Virus record (IMG/VR): IMGVR_UViG_3300049215_000806
Location: 1 to 25,033 of that record
Source of the DNA: a virus
DNA length: 25,033 bases
Strand: one strand, 5' to 3'
The position numbers and the translations under genes were made by a program. Below are positions 1-6,804 of this stretch, piece by piece; the stretch's first letter is position 1; every line of letters begins with the position of its first letter. The notes beneath the pieces were generated by a model, which did no database searches, was not told the origin of the DNA, and was given only the letters and a program-made list of their open reading frames with translations.

Positions 1-504
1 TAAAAACTGCTCATCTGCTGTAGCCCCGCAAGTTGTTTTGAAAGCAACCAAGAAAATATCTTTGCGCTCTTTACGAATTTTCTTTAACACCTTATCGGAT
101 GGTGTTAGAATCATCATCTGTTTACCTTGCGAAGTCTTGAGTCGATCTTCGTATTTACCACTCTTGGTTGGCAAATCATCTGCCCAGTTATACCCAACTG
201 GACCAGACGCAGCAATGCTACCTTCATAGTCCACTAAAGCGGGGTTGAAGAAAATGATTCGTGTATCCTTGTTGGCAATCAACTCATCAACCAGCTTTGA
301 AATGTCTTGATTGGTTTCCAAATTTCCTACACCAGCATTAGCCATTTTGGTTAAATGTAAGTTGATGTTGTAGTAATCAGAGCCGTGCTCGAAGCACATT
401 TCTTGTAATTGTCGGGCTGTTTCGCCATAAGCAGGCGCAGTTAATGCGAGATGGTTACGGACATGAAAGACCGTACCACCGCCAATAATTTCTAGGTTCT
501 TCAT
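1..504 (-). CDS. CoaB-like phosphopantothenoylcysteine synthetase domain (partial)
   Basis: An open frame runs from the ATG at 504 off the left edge, giving 168 visible residues. The start MKNLEIIGGGTVFHVRNHLA and the later segment ILTPSDKVLKKI followed by FLVAFKTTCG resemble the C-terminal CTP-dependent ligase half of the DFP/CoaBC family, which joins phosphopantothenate to cysteine in CoA synthesis. The family hallmarks I used are the N-terminal GG(T) nucleotide-binding start, a central NPALVDY segment, and the P(N/S)xDxLxxI...VGF-like stretch. No CoaC flavodoxin domain is visible. The window also holds a coaD-like gene, so the replicon may touch CoA metabolism twice. The C-terminus is missing, so activity cannot be judged. 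Confidence 0.6.
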   Translation of the reverse strand, partial: MKNLEIIGGGTVFHVRNHLALTAPAYGETARQLQEMCFEHGSDYYNINLHLTKMANAGVGNLETNQDISKLVDELIANKDTRIIFFNPALVDYEGSIAASGPVGYNWADDLPTKSGKYEDRLKTSQGKQMMILTPSDKVLKKIRKERKDIFLVAFKTTCGATADEQFL

Positions 505-522
505 CTTACACTCACCTATAAC

Positions 523-846
523 TTAGCCACAAGGGTTTCGACACGAATAACAAATCATGGAACCGTCAGCTTGGTTAGGCTCTGCATAGTCGTAAAAGAC
601 CATACATTTTTTGCAATGCATGCCAGCAAGACGACGCTTTTTGTTCTCAAGAAAGACTTCCAAACGATCCGCTAAAGCAAGCAGATCGATGTTGGCATGC
701 TTCTCTCTAATCACCCAAGTCAAGTGTCCTCCGGTTTTATCCAGAGCTTCTTGAGTGGGGTCTAATTCTGCAATCACAAAACCACTGTGATGGTCTTGCG
801 CCCAGGACTTAATTAACTTTTCTATAAATTCGCGGTCTCTAGTCAA
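523..846 (-). CDS. Small protein with C-terminal zinc ribbon
   Basis: A 107-residue protein that starts at TTG (844-846), with GAGG placed 5 nt upstream on the minus strand. The C-terminal third has two CxxC knuckles (CKKC and CYSC) about 20 residues apart, which would bind one zinc ion. The N-terminal part looks alpha/beta with no motif I recognise. It lies 18 nt upstream of the CoaB-like gene and is probably in the same operon. Function unknown. Confidence 0.7.
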   Translation of the reverse strand: MTRDREFIEKLIKSWAQDHHSGFVIAELDPTQEALDKTGGHLTWVIREKHANIDLLALADRLEVFLENKKRRLAGMHCKKCMVFYDYAEPNQADGSMICYSCRNPCG

Positions 847-890
847 ACAAACCTCGCAACTAGACTATATCTAATCTAGATGCAGGATTA

Positions 891-1208
891 TTAGACAGTT
901 GGAGTCGTAAAAGTATCAGCAGCCTTATCTTTCTTGCTGACCTTTGGGGTCTTGACAGGCTTGACACCTTTGATGATTCCACCATTCTTACCACGAGTTA
1001 CATAAGCAATCTTGGTATTGTGGGCGAAATGATTGACAAAACCTAGCACATCCTTGGCTTCCTTGCCAAGCTTTGCTCCGACTTCTTGTGCCAAAGTCTT
1101 GATTTGTTTGCGCTCACCAAGCTTCATCGAATCGATAACCGTATGTGCGGCTTCAAGAATGGGCTGAATGCTTGCCAATTGTTCTTGAACATCTGTATTT
1201 GTGCTCAT
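891..1208 (-). CDS. Hypothetical protein with basic tail
   Basis: A 105-residue protein, first gene behind the promoter at 1256-1283. AGGAG lies 8 nt before the ATG. The N-terminal 70 residues are likely helical, and the last 35 form a Lys/Thr/Pro-rich basic tail (KPVKTPKVSKKDKAAD), suggesting nucleic-acid binding. I do not recognise a family. Confidence 0.75.
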   Translation of the reverse strand: MSTNTDVQEQLASIQPILEAAHTVIDSMKLGERKQIKTLAQEVGAKLGKEAKDVLGFVNHFAHNTKIAYVTRGKNGGIIKGVKPVKTPKVSKKDKAADTFTTPTV

Positions 1209-1228
1209 TGTAAATCTCCTATAATTTG

Positions 1229-1244
1229 CAGGGAAGGTTCCCTG
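1229..1244. promoter_or_regulatory. Inverted repeat in 5' leader
   Basis: CAGGGAA and TTCCCTG flank a 2-nt centre, a perfect 7-bp inverted repeat just downstream of the 1256-1283 promoter and upstream of the AGGAG of the 891-1208 gene. It could be a repressor operator or a leader hairpin. The sequence does not decide which. Confidence 0.5.
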
Positions 1245-1255
1245 TATATGCCACT

Positions 1256-1283
1256 ACTATAAGCATTTACTTTTGATTGTCAA
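1256..1283 (-). promoter_or_regulatory. Sigma70-type promoter, TTGACA-N16-TATAGT
   Basis: On the minus strand TTGACA (1283-1278) is followed by a 16-nt spacer and TATAGT (1261-1256). It points into the 891-1208 gene. The same 16-nt spacing occurs in two other candidate promoters in this window (3775-3802 and 19281-19308). Confidence 0.75.
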
Positions 1284-1301
1284 TATCTTGAATTTAAAAA
1301 A

Positions 1302-1916
1302 TTACCTTTTCTGTAATCTTTTTAGATATTCCTTAGTTTTAACCTTGGTCATGAAAACTTCATTATCTACGACGCCTTTGACGACCACGCCCTCATTAAC
1401 ATCATACTTACCCTTGCGAACATCCTCGGCAAACTGCCCGGAATATTTTCCTTTATAAATAACCTTAGCAATTTCGAATTGGGAAAAGTCTTGAATAAGT
1501 TGTTCGGGAGGCATCAACCTGCCATTTATCATAACATCGATCATAACAAGCTTATGATCATCTTGTGCGACATGTCCGCCCGAAAAAGAGTTAGGACCAT
1601 AGAATTCTGTAAAAACTATAATGTTATGTAGATGCAACGCACTATTTATGCAAAAAAACATTGTTAGTTGATCGCGCAATGCTTCGTTAAAAATATATGG
1701 TGCCGATGCTAGCTCTGAATGTTCTTTTGAGAAGGAGGCGATACCAATTCTATCCAGGGTAAACTGAGTGCGTCTAGTTCCAAAGTGAGACCATCCCATA
1801 TTAGGGTCCCATTTCCAATGTAGATTGGTCCCATCATACTTTTCAAAGGCAATGCATTTGCCATGAAATTTATCAGAGTTCTCTGGAATTTTTGGATAGA
1901 TGAGATCTATTTTCAT
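1302..1916 (-). CDS. RNA ligase (ATP-dependent nucleotidyltransferase)
   Basis: A 204-residue protein with the motifs of covalent nucleotidyltransferases in order. Motif I is EKYDGTN near residue 25, with the Lys that would carry AMP. Motif III is FTEFYGPNSF near 105. Motif IV is EGVVVKG near 175. Motif V is MTKVKT near 190. Length and motif spacing fit the PF09414-type RNA ligases of phages, which seal nicked RNA or repair cleaved tRNA. No C-terminal domain is present, so it is a minimal ligase. Its start overlaps the preceding gene by 4 nt (ATGA), so the two are translationally coupled. It is close to the RNase P RNA gene and on the same strand as the tRNA clusters, which makes tRNA repair or splicing an attractive but unproven role. 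Confidence 0.85.
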   Translation of the reverse strand: MKIDLIYPKIPENSDKFHGKCIAFEKYDGTNLHWKWDPNMGWSHFGTRRTQFTLDRIGIASFSKEHSELASAPYIFNEALRDQLTMFFCINSALHLHNIIVFTEFYGPNSFSGGHVAQDDHKLVMIDVMINGRLMPPEQLIQDFSQFEIAKVIYKGKYSGQFAEDVRKGKYDVNEGVVVKGVVDNEVFMTKVKTKEYLKRLQKR

Positions 1917-2422
1917 AGAGTCCTTTTAAGTGCCGCCAGCTCTTTTTTGGAAAGTTTTGCCTTGGCAACTTTTGCGATAGCAACATCAGTGTCTTTTTTC
2001 TGACGCCGCTTTTCTTGTTCAGCAAGTTTCCTGGATTCTTCTTTTTCCTTAAACTTTTTCTTTCCTTCAGACAACTCTTCTTCGAAGTCTTCAAATAACC
2101 ATCGTGTTGGAATACTATCTTCAAATCCCCATTCACTTCCATCTTTGAGAAGGATTATCATCTTGTCACCACCAACAGCATTAATTACCACCACATTAAT
2201 ATCATCTTTATTATAATGTTTCCAAAGGTCTCCAACATCACCTTCTTCAGCTCCATAAAAATACCAGTAGGCTTCTTTTTTATTGAAGGTTTTAAATATT
2301 GATACCATTATATAGTGAATGCGCTCAATAATTCGTTCTTCTAATCGACCCGCCTTAGAAGCTAAATCTTCTGCTTCTTTAACTAATTCTGGTGTGATTG
2401 GTTTAATGGGAATAATTTTCAT
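1913..2422 (-). CDS. Hypothetical protein with charged coiled-coil tail
   Basis: A 169-residue protein with GGAG 11 nt before its ATG. Residues 1-110 look globular (WYFYGAEEGDVGDLW, then two beta-rich segments). Residues 112-169 are very rich in Lys and Glu and should form a helix or coiled coil. It sits between the RNase P RNA gene and the RNA ligase and overlaps the ligase start by 4 nt. That context suggests, but does not show, an RNA-related partner role. Family not recognised. Confidence 0.75.
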   Translation of the reverse strand: MKIIPIKPITPELVKEAEDLASKAGRLEERIIERIHYIMVSIFKTFNKKEAYWYFYGAEEGDVGDLWKHYNKDDINVVVINAVGGDKMIILLKDGSEWGFEDSIPTRWLFEDFEEELSEGKKKFKEKEESRKLAEQEKRRQKKDTDVAIAKVAKAKLSKKELAALKRTL

Positions 2423-2448
2423 AATGTCATGTTCTCCAAATAAAAAAT

Positions 2449-2776
2449 GAGAGTGGATCTATAAGCGGAGTCCTGTCTATAAAACGAGACAATCATTAAT
2501 CTTGATGATTGGTCACCCAATCATTCTAGCACCAACCAGAGAGTATTGACCGAGCGTGTCACTCTCTATTAGGCTTGCAGCACTTGGGGTTTGCAATGCC
2601 ATACTTGTTACCAAATATGCGGTAAGCTTTTACCTCACCTTTTCACCCTTACCCTTACGGGCGGTATATTTTCTGTTGCACTTTCCACCACCTCACGGTG
2701 TCCAGGCGTTACCTGGCAAGTTGCTCTAACTGCTCCGACTTTCCTCGATATAATCGCGATTGTCCAATCCACTCTC
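2449..2776 (-). ncRNA. rnpB: RNase P RNA (bacterial type A-like)
   Basis: About 328 nt. The ends pair perfectly as P1 (GAGAGTGGA with TCCACTCTC). The conserved core is all present in order: GAGGAAAGTC (P4 5' side); GCCAGGTAACGCCTGG; AGTGCAACAGAAA with TACCGCC; GGTAAGGGTGAAAAGGTGAG with a closing TTACCGC; and ACAGGACTCCGCTTAT (P4 3' side). P4 forms as AAG-U-CGGAG with CTCCG-CTT, keeping the bulged U. A GAGAGT/ACTCTC helix caps a loop containing CGGTC, matching the L15 GGU that pairs with CCA of precursors, and most tRNAs here encode CCA. It would be the catalytic RNA that removes tRNA 5' leaders. No protein subunit gene is visible. The gene lies 27 nt upstream of a coding gene on the same strand, so it is probably co-transcribed. 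Confidence 0.92.
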
Positions 2777-2792
2777 AAACTTTATAAAAATA

Positions 2793-3052
2793 TAGGGTAC
2801 GAAAAATTTCCCGAAGGAGCTGGTTTACAAATGCTTCCTGCTTAGTCTTGATGGCTAATGGCTCAGAGCTTACTGCTGACGATGCTATAAAGGCTAACTG
2901 CTAACCAGCTTAAAGATCGCTGGGGAGAGTATCGATATCGAAAGCGAGTTTTGCTCTTATCAGGAGCAGCCATTTGTACTCAATGAATGCCCGAGGGCAT
3001 TATCCTATGAGAGAGGGGTTCCAGTCGCTTACAGTACGTTTTGCGTACCCTA
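2793..3052 (-). ncRNA. Candidate structured RNA of unknown class
   Basis: This roughly 300-base gap has no convincing gene. Its ends form a perfect 9-bp inverted repeat (TAGGGTACG with CGTACCCTA, 250 bases apart). Inside are AATGCCC-TC-GGGCATT, GCTC/GAGC and GCTGGTT/AACCAGC hairpins. The last of these reads more naturally on the plus strand, so orientation is uncertain. It directly precedes rnpB on the minus strand. I compared it with tmRNA, 6S and SRP RNA and found no convincing match. Confidence 0.35.
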
Positions 3053-3079
3053 ATCCTGCGCCCTTACGGGCAAATCTTT

Positions 3080-3586
3080 TCACACCGTTACGGCGTGATT
3101 TGCGTCTTCGACTGCGTTATTTAACGCCTCAAAACGATCTTGCAAGCTCTTGACTTGAGAGTCACGATCTTGCTCGGTGAGATCCGAAACGAAAGTCGTT
3201 TCGGTTACACGCGAGATGTTTTTCATCTCTATGTTATCCCACTCGGTCAGACGCTCTTTCACCGTCTCACTGCGCAAATGCAATCCCTTAAGGAATGCAA
3301 TGCGTCCCTTCAACTCTTGAAGGGTACGAATGGCAAGAGCCATTGGCATTTCAACGCTGCCGTCTTTAACGGTTGCGCTCGCATTGGCGATTGCCACGCG
3401 AGATTCTAACTGCACCATTTCGTCTTGAATGGCAAACATGGCAGTCACTGCTTCCTTAAATGGGAAGGCTGGTTTCTTGGAGGCATCATAAGAGACACCA
3501 AATTGGGCGCGTTGCTGATGTTCAGCAATCTGTCCCTTGAGTTTCTTAATTCTACGAAGCGCTTGCGCAATAGTCATATTAGACAT
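3080..3586 (-). CDS. Helical DIP1984/septicolysin-like protein
   Basis: A 168-residue protein, mostly charged helices. I chose the ATG at 3586 (MSNMTIAQ) because AAAAGGA lies 8-9 nt upstream. An in-frame ATG 14 codons earlier lies within the preceding gene. The layout (N-terminal heptad-rich helix, central MALAIRTLQELKGRIAFLKG, and C-terminal LQDRFEALNNAVEDANHAVTV-like end) resembles the DIP1984/septicolysin family of small helical proteins. That match is from memory and modest. It follows the small membrane-protein gene by 13 nt. Confidence 0.65.
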   Translation of the reverse strand: MSNMTIAQALRRIKKLKGQIAEHQQRAQFGVSYDASKKPAFPFKEAVTAMFAIQDEMVQLESRVAIANASATVKDGSVEMPMALAIRTLQELKGRIAFLKGLHLRSETVKERLTEWDNIEMKNISRVTETTFVSDLTEQDRDSQVKSLQDRFEALNNAVEDANHAVTV

Positions 3587-3599
3587 ACTTATTTTCCTT

Positions 3600-3746
3600 T
3601 TACTTGTTAGATGGTTTAGATTTTTCACTTTGAGTCAGATCAAAGTCGAATGTATTCCATACACTTCCACCGTAATCTAAATTGATTAGAATCGGTAAAG
3701 CGATTAATCCTACCACAATACCAAGCACCGTTAGAATAGTTAACAT
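3600..3746 (-). CDS. Small single-pass membrane protein
   Basis: A 48-residue protein starting at ATG 3746 (MLTILTVLGIVVG), with GAGG 6 nt upstream. Residues 2-20 form one hydrophobic helix, followed by a charged tail ending KSKPSNK. It lies directly behind the promoter at 3775-3802. Small membrane peptides of this kind are common in phages. Function unknown. Confidence 0.65.
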   Translation of the reverse strand: MLTILTVLGIVVGLIALPILINLDYGGSVWNTFDFDLTQSEKSKPSNK

Positions 3747-3774
3747 TGAATACCTCACAGAATCGTGTGCAGCC

Positions 3775-3802
3775 AATATAACCACCCCCGGGCTCGGGTC
3801 AA
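3775..3802 (-). promoter_or_regulatory. Promoter, TTGACC-N16-TATATT
   Basis: On the minus strand TTGACC (3802-3797) is followed by a 16-nt GC-rich spacer ending GGTGGT and then TATATT (3780-3775). The promoter at 19281-19308 also has GTGGT directly before its -10 box, so the two may share a regulator. It drives the 3600-3746 and 3080-3586 genes. Confidence 0.65.
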
Positions 3803-3820
3803 GCGGTATTAATTTTTAAA

Positions 3821-4351
3821 TTACTCATCCCAAACGTCACACATATAGTCGATGAAGTAATCAATACTGATCACTGGAGCAGATGCTGCTACATACTTCT
3901 TTTTGTAGTATTCACTATCTACTGCCTTCTGCGAATCAAACTTATCAATTAGTTTGAGTTGCAGCTGTCTACTATACTTGCCAGCACAATTCCTAGAACA
4001 GAATGGACCAGCTTTGTTCTTACGAGCCTTATCTCTGATTAGACGAGGACTACGTTCAAATTCTTTGTCGCACCAAGCACAAATAAACTTTACTGGTTTA
4101 ACACGTCGAGTATCTTCTGTCGAATGCTCATTCCTTGGCATAATCCTAAGATTACTTAATTCGTTGTTATTAAAATCACTATCAATGTGATCCACAGTCT
4201 CTAGATTTGGGTCAAGCTGCCTGCCCAATTGTATTTCCATTAACCATTTTGGATAAGATACAGTTCTACGTTTACCATTATTCTCAATGATAATAACGAT
4301 TTGCCTGCCGTCTCTTCTTTTATATGGTCCATGGACTTTGAAATTTTCCAT
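3821..4351 (-). CDS. HNH homing endonuclease with zinc finger
   Basis: A 176-residue protein. Residues 50-75 hold the HNH core TVDHIDSDFNNNELSNLR, the phage homing-endonuclease form in which the paired D-H and the N-N residues bind metal and cleave DNA. A CAWC...CSRNC zinc finger follows (residues about 91-123). It stands alone between the promoter at 3775 and the gene at 4376. Like others here it is probably a selfish gene targeting a neighbouring site. Confidence 0.9.
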   Translation of the reverse strand: MENFKVHGPYKRRDGRQIVIIIENNGKRRTVSYPKWLMEIQLGRQLDPNLETVDHIDSDFNNNELSNLRIMPRNEHSTEDTRRVKPVKFICAWCDKEFERSPRLIRDKARKNKAGPFCSRNCAGKYSRQLQLKLIDKFDSQKAVDSEYYKKKYVAASAPVISIDYFIDYMCDVWDE

Positions 4352-4375
4352 AATTTATATGATAGAATATACGCA

Positions 4376-5281
4376 TTATCTATTTTTGGTATAAGCAAGA
4401 ATATCGTCGCGGATTCGTTGAGGCATAGATTTAAAGAAGTAAGCTTCGTCATCGGTTAATTCACCACGTTGACGGAAAGAGAAAGGATGATCCACTTTGT
4501 TCCAGAAATCGCTGTGGATTTGAAGGGTCATAGTATAACCAGTACCACCTGGGAAGAGAGGAAGCATCTGGCGCTTCTCTTCGTGATGACCATTGTCACG
4601 TAGATAGTAAGCAAGCTTTGCATAAGAATATGGTGGAGGAGGATATTCTGGATCGAACCAGGAAGCCATCCAGATACCATCGTTGGCGGAAACCCAGTGA
4701 AGCTTCCCGGCATCTTGCATAATCATGCGACCATCTAACCATTTACCGGCAGCCATATACTCTTCTTCGGTACAAGCACGAGGACCGCGATTACGACGGC
4801 GACGGTTACCAGCTTTTTGAAAAATACCTTGTTAATCAACATAGTAATCGGAATATGCCCACCAAATACGATTGTTGCTACTTTCTTTTGGGATATTGGG
4901 ATCTGCGATGTAGCCGCGATCATCAAAGCCGCTTTCGGTCTCGACGACGGAACGAAGAAGATGATCGAAGGTAATATGACGACCAGCGGTAGTACGAGTA
5001 TCGAAGTTTTGGAAAACCTCGGAACGAACATCACTCCAAGGACGACCTGCTTGAGAGTCAAGCCAGCGATACATTGGAGCCAGTTTATCGGTAAAGCCCT
5101 TGTAAACTGGTTGACGTTCTTCCATTACCTCTTCTTCTGCAACCTCTGGATCAAGCTTTGCCTTTTTGCAAAACTCTTTGGCGCGGACACGTTCTTCTTG
5201 AGAGGATTTTCTACGGTCGTATTTGTTGCCGCCATAACGACCGCCCTCGATAACGGTCTTAGCTAGATTTTTAGTAGACAT
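4376..5281 (-). pseudogene. Conserved hypothetical protein split by a -1 frameshift
   Basis: Two frames together make one protein of about 300 residues. The first (4832-5281, 149 aa) starts MSTKNLAKTVIEGGRYGGNK and ends YSDYYVD-stop. The second picks up exactly there in the -1 frame as LTRYFQKAGNRRRR and runs to 4376 (…DDILAYTKNR). The junction is GTT GAT TAA C: re-reading one base at the stop gives TTA ACA. The second frame has no start codon until 4756, mid-protein, so independent translation from the natural beginning is unlikely. A real frameshift mutation, a sequencing error or recoding would all look alike. I recall similar chromosomal proteins of unknown function in myxobacteria, but cannot check. 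Confidence 0.65.
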
Positions 5282-5304
5282 TTCATTCTCCGTAAAGAGA
5301 CAAA

Positions 5305-5724
5305 TTATTGAAAGACTAATATAGTCTTAATTCTATTAAGTAGTTTTTCTCGATTAGTTTTAGTAAAATCAAACAAAAGTTTATTAAAGTGAAAGTGTTT
5401 AGGCTTGATATTATCCAACACTCTATTCTCTAAATCTACTGGCTTGATGTAGATATCAGTGCAAGGAACTGGGCGTCCTAGGAAGTAATGCTCTTGCTTT
5501 ACTTCATAAAGCTTGGTTCCCTCATATAGCATCACGGTTTCTTTTTCGATACGAATGGGAGCTTCCCAGTGAACAAAAAAGATAGCGTAGTGCATTTGAT
5601 CCACTACACAGCCAAAATTATTGCCTTTGCTACTAATAGGCTTTTTATAAGTTAATAAATCAATTTGCCCGCCACAAATTGGACATTTAAGAGAATTGAG
5701 TATTTTCTTTGCTATTGGATCCAC
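5305..5724 (-). CDS. Small protein with N-terminal CPxCGG zinc knuckle
   Basis: A 139-residue protein starting at GTG 5724; the nearby ATG is out of frame and no clear Shine-Dalgarno is visible, so the start is uncertain. CPICGG at residues 14-19 is a zinc knuckle without an obvious second pair (one Cys near 39). The rest is beta-rich with a charged helix at the end. Function unknown. Confidence 0.65.
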   Translation of the reverse strand: MDPIAKKILNSLKCPICGGQIDLLTYKKPISSKGNNFGCVVDQMHYAIFFVHWEAPIRIEKETVMLYEGTKLYEVKQEHYFLGRPVPCTDIYIKPVDLENRVLDNIKPKHFHFNKLLFDFTKTNREKLLNRIKTILVFQ

Positions 5725-5740
5725 ATATTAAATATATCAA

Positions 5741-5917
5741 TTAATATGGAGCCCAAGTAAGCCCTCGCTCACGTTTTTCGCGGCGGGTAAGAAGCCAGTA
5801 GATTAGCTTAGAAACATTTCGATGACTCATGCCATCGGTTCTAAGTTTAAGATACTTTGCCAGACGTAGTAGATTCTCAGGCTTAGCTTTTTTTAAGGTG
5901 CTGCGCTTGATCTTCAT
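5741..5917 (-). CDS. Small basic protein, 58 residues
   Basis: The frame ATG 5917 to TAA 5741 reads MKIKRSTLKKAKPENLLRLA through GMSHRNVSKL to a Tyr stop. It is Lys/Arg-rich and likely helical. GMSHRNVSKLIYWLLTRR looks like a small DNA-binding or SAP-like helix pair, known to me only as a conserved hypothetical. It fills the gap between the 5305 gene and the tRNA cluster. Confidence 0.6.
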   Translation of the reverse strand: MKIKRSTLKKAKPENLLRLAKYLKLRTDGMSHRNVSKLIYWLLTRREKRERGLTWAPY

Positions 5918-5938
5918 GACAATTTAATAACTTCAAAT

Positions 5939-6043
5939 TGGTAGCAGATAGCGGGAGTTGAACCCGATGTCTCTAGGGTATCCGTGGTATGAGCATGATG
6001 CTCTCACCTTGAACCTAGCGTGGAACCGTTTCACCCATCTGCA
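5939..6043 (-). tRNA. tRNA with 29-nt insert in anticodon loop, probably Met(CAT)
   Basis: Acceptor strands are 6043-6037 and 5949-5943, with A73 and encoded CCA. The D stem and T loop (TTCAACT) are recognisable. The anticodon stem CTAGG/CCTAG closes a 36-nt loop instead of 7. Removing 5981-6009 leaves TTCATAC, anticodon CAT. The first base pair is a T·T mismatch, which would suit an initiator. The insert holds a hairpin of 10 paired positions (one mismatch, one GU, 3-nt loop). Leu(CAA) is an alternative if the cut differs, but the short variable loop argues against Leu. Confidence 0.7.
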
Positions 6044-6057
6044 TATATTTTCGTAAC

Positions 6058-6131
6058 TGGTTCGGGAAAAGAGAATCGAACTCCTATTCGTGGATTCAGA
6101 GACCACTGTCTTGCCATTAGACGATTCCCGA
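6058..6131 (-). tRNA. tRNA-Gln(CTG)
   Basis: The acceptor TCGGGAA/TTCCCGA is perfect, and CCA is encoded. The anticodon loop CTCTGAA gives CTG. The T loop TTCGATT is normal. Confidence 0.92.
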
Positions 6132-6136
6132 ATAAC

Positions 6137-6212
6137 TGGATGAGGAAGTAGGGTTCGAACCTACACCGACCTGAATCAAAGTCAGGGGACCTACCAATTG
6201 GTCTATTCCTCA
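6137..6212 (-). tRNA. tRNA-Gln(TTG)
   Basis: The acceptor TGAGGAA/TTCCTCA is perfect. The anticodon arm CCTGA-CTTTGAT-TCAGG gives TTG. The T loop is TTCGAAC and CCA is encoded. It lies only 5 nt from the Gln(CTG) gene. Confidence 0.93.
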
Positions 6213-6227
6213 ATAACAAAACTTACT

Positions 6228-6301
6228 TGGTGGATCCCCAGGGAATCGAACCCTGAATTTTTGACTGCCAGCCAAAAGTTATCCCATTTAACTAGGAACC
6301 C
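6228..6301 (-). tRNA. tRNA-Ala(GGC)
   Basis: The anticodon loop CTGGCAG gives GGC. Acceptor GGGTTCC pairs with GGGATCC through wobbles. The T loop is TTCGATT, with A73 and encoded CCA. Confidence 0.9.
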
Positions 6302-6324
6302 ATAACTAGGAACAGTTTATTTTT

Positions 6325-6423
6325 CTATTGAGTCGGTGTTCCAGGACTCACTAGGTCCGTGTAGGGACCAAAGTTGTGCTCAATCTGACGCTGATTAATG
6401 TGAGAAACTGAACGTTCTTTCAT
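6325..6423 (-). CDS. Possible 32-residue peptide
   Basis: ATG 6423 to TAG 6325 reads MKERSVSHINQRQIEHNFG and ends PGTPTQ. The frame stays open upstream for 18 codons without an ATG, so a TTG start is possible. No clear ribosome site is present. It is coding-like in composition but too short to be sure. Confidence 0.3.
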   Translation of the reverse strand: MKERSVSHINQRQIEHNFGPYTDLVSPGTPTQ

Positions 6424-6477
6424 TTCTCTAATCAGCCAGTGAGCTATTGATAACCTCAAAAGAATTAACCTTTGAAT

Positions 6478-6648
6478 TTATTTAGATTTCAAATCTTTTA
6501 TCTTCTTCTCTAACTTAGCTACCTTTGCTTGTAGCTTTTCATTTTCTTCTCTTAACGCATTCAACTCAGCTGAATATGTTCTTTTAGCTGCATGTTCTTG
6601 AATGTAATCGTTTCTTTCTTTTTCTTTACGATCGAATTTTCTCGTCAT
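6478..6648 (-). CDS. Small coiled-coil protein starting at a tRNA 3' end
   Basis: 56 residues, MTRKFDRKEKERNDYIQEH then heptads LNALREENEKLQAKVAKLEK, a clear leucine-zipper coiled coil. Its ATG is only 4 nt after the CCA of tRNA-Ala(TGC), with no Shine-Dalgarno. tRNA 3' maturation would therefore leave an almost leaderless mRNA. Function unknown; dimerisation likely. Confidence 0.7.
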   Translation of the reverse strand: MTRKFDRKEKERNDYIQEHAAKRTYSAELNALREENEKLQAKVAKLEKKIKDLKSK

Positions 6649-6652
6649 AATT

Positions 6653-6726
6653 TGGTGGACCCGGAGAGAATCGAACTCTCAACTTTTCGGTGCAAGCGAA
6701 AAAGTATACCATTTACCCACAAGCCC
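6653..6726 (-). tRNA. tRNA-Ala(TGC)
   Basis: The anticodon loop CTTGCAC gives TGC. The acceptor GGGCTTG/CGGGTCC has wobbles. The T loop is TTCGATT, with A73 and encoded CCA. It resembles the Ala(GGC) gene 350 bp away. Confidence 0.92.
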
Positions 6727-6804
6727 ATAACACAATCTATATATCTCGCTATGCATAGATTTGCATGTAATGCAAAACGTTTGCGCAAAATCAACGAGGT
6801 ACAT

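Noticed and set aside
2591-2845. 84-residue plus-strand ORF
   Set aside because: It lies antisense inside the RNase P RNA gene and has no ribosome site; the RNA explains the sequence.
2793-3052. tmRNA on the minus strand (AAGACTAAGC and CCAGCTCC resemble tmRNA segments)
   Set aside because: No tRNA-like end with GGTTCRA loop, no GGGG 5' end pairing with the 3' end, and no Ala-rich tag ORF.
4832-5266. Plus-strand 149-residue ORF opposite 4832-5281
   Set aside because: Shadow of the conserved minus-strand gene; no ribosome site and atypical composition.
6031-6219. 62-residue minus-strand ORF
   Set aside because: It runs through two tRNA-Gln genes.
6592-6804. Longer N-terminus of the plus-strand HNH gene
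   Set aside because: It would translate tRNA-Ala antisense; the ATG at 6805 has a good ribosome site.
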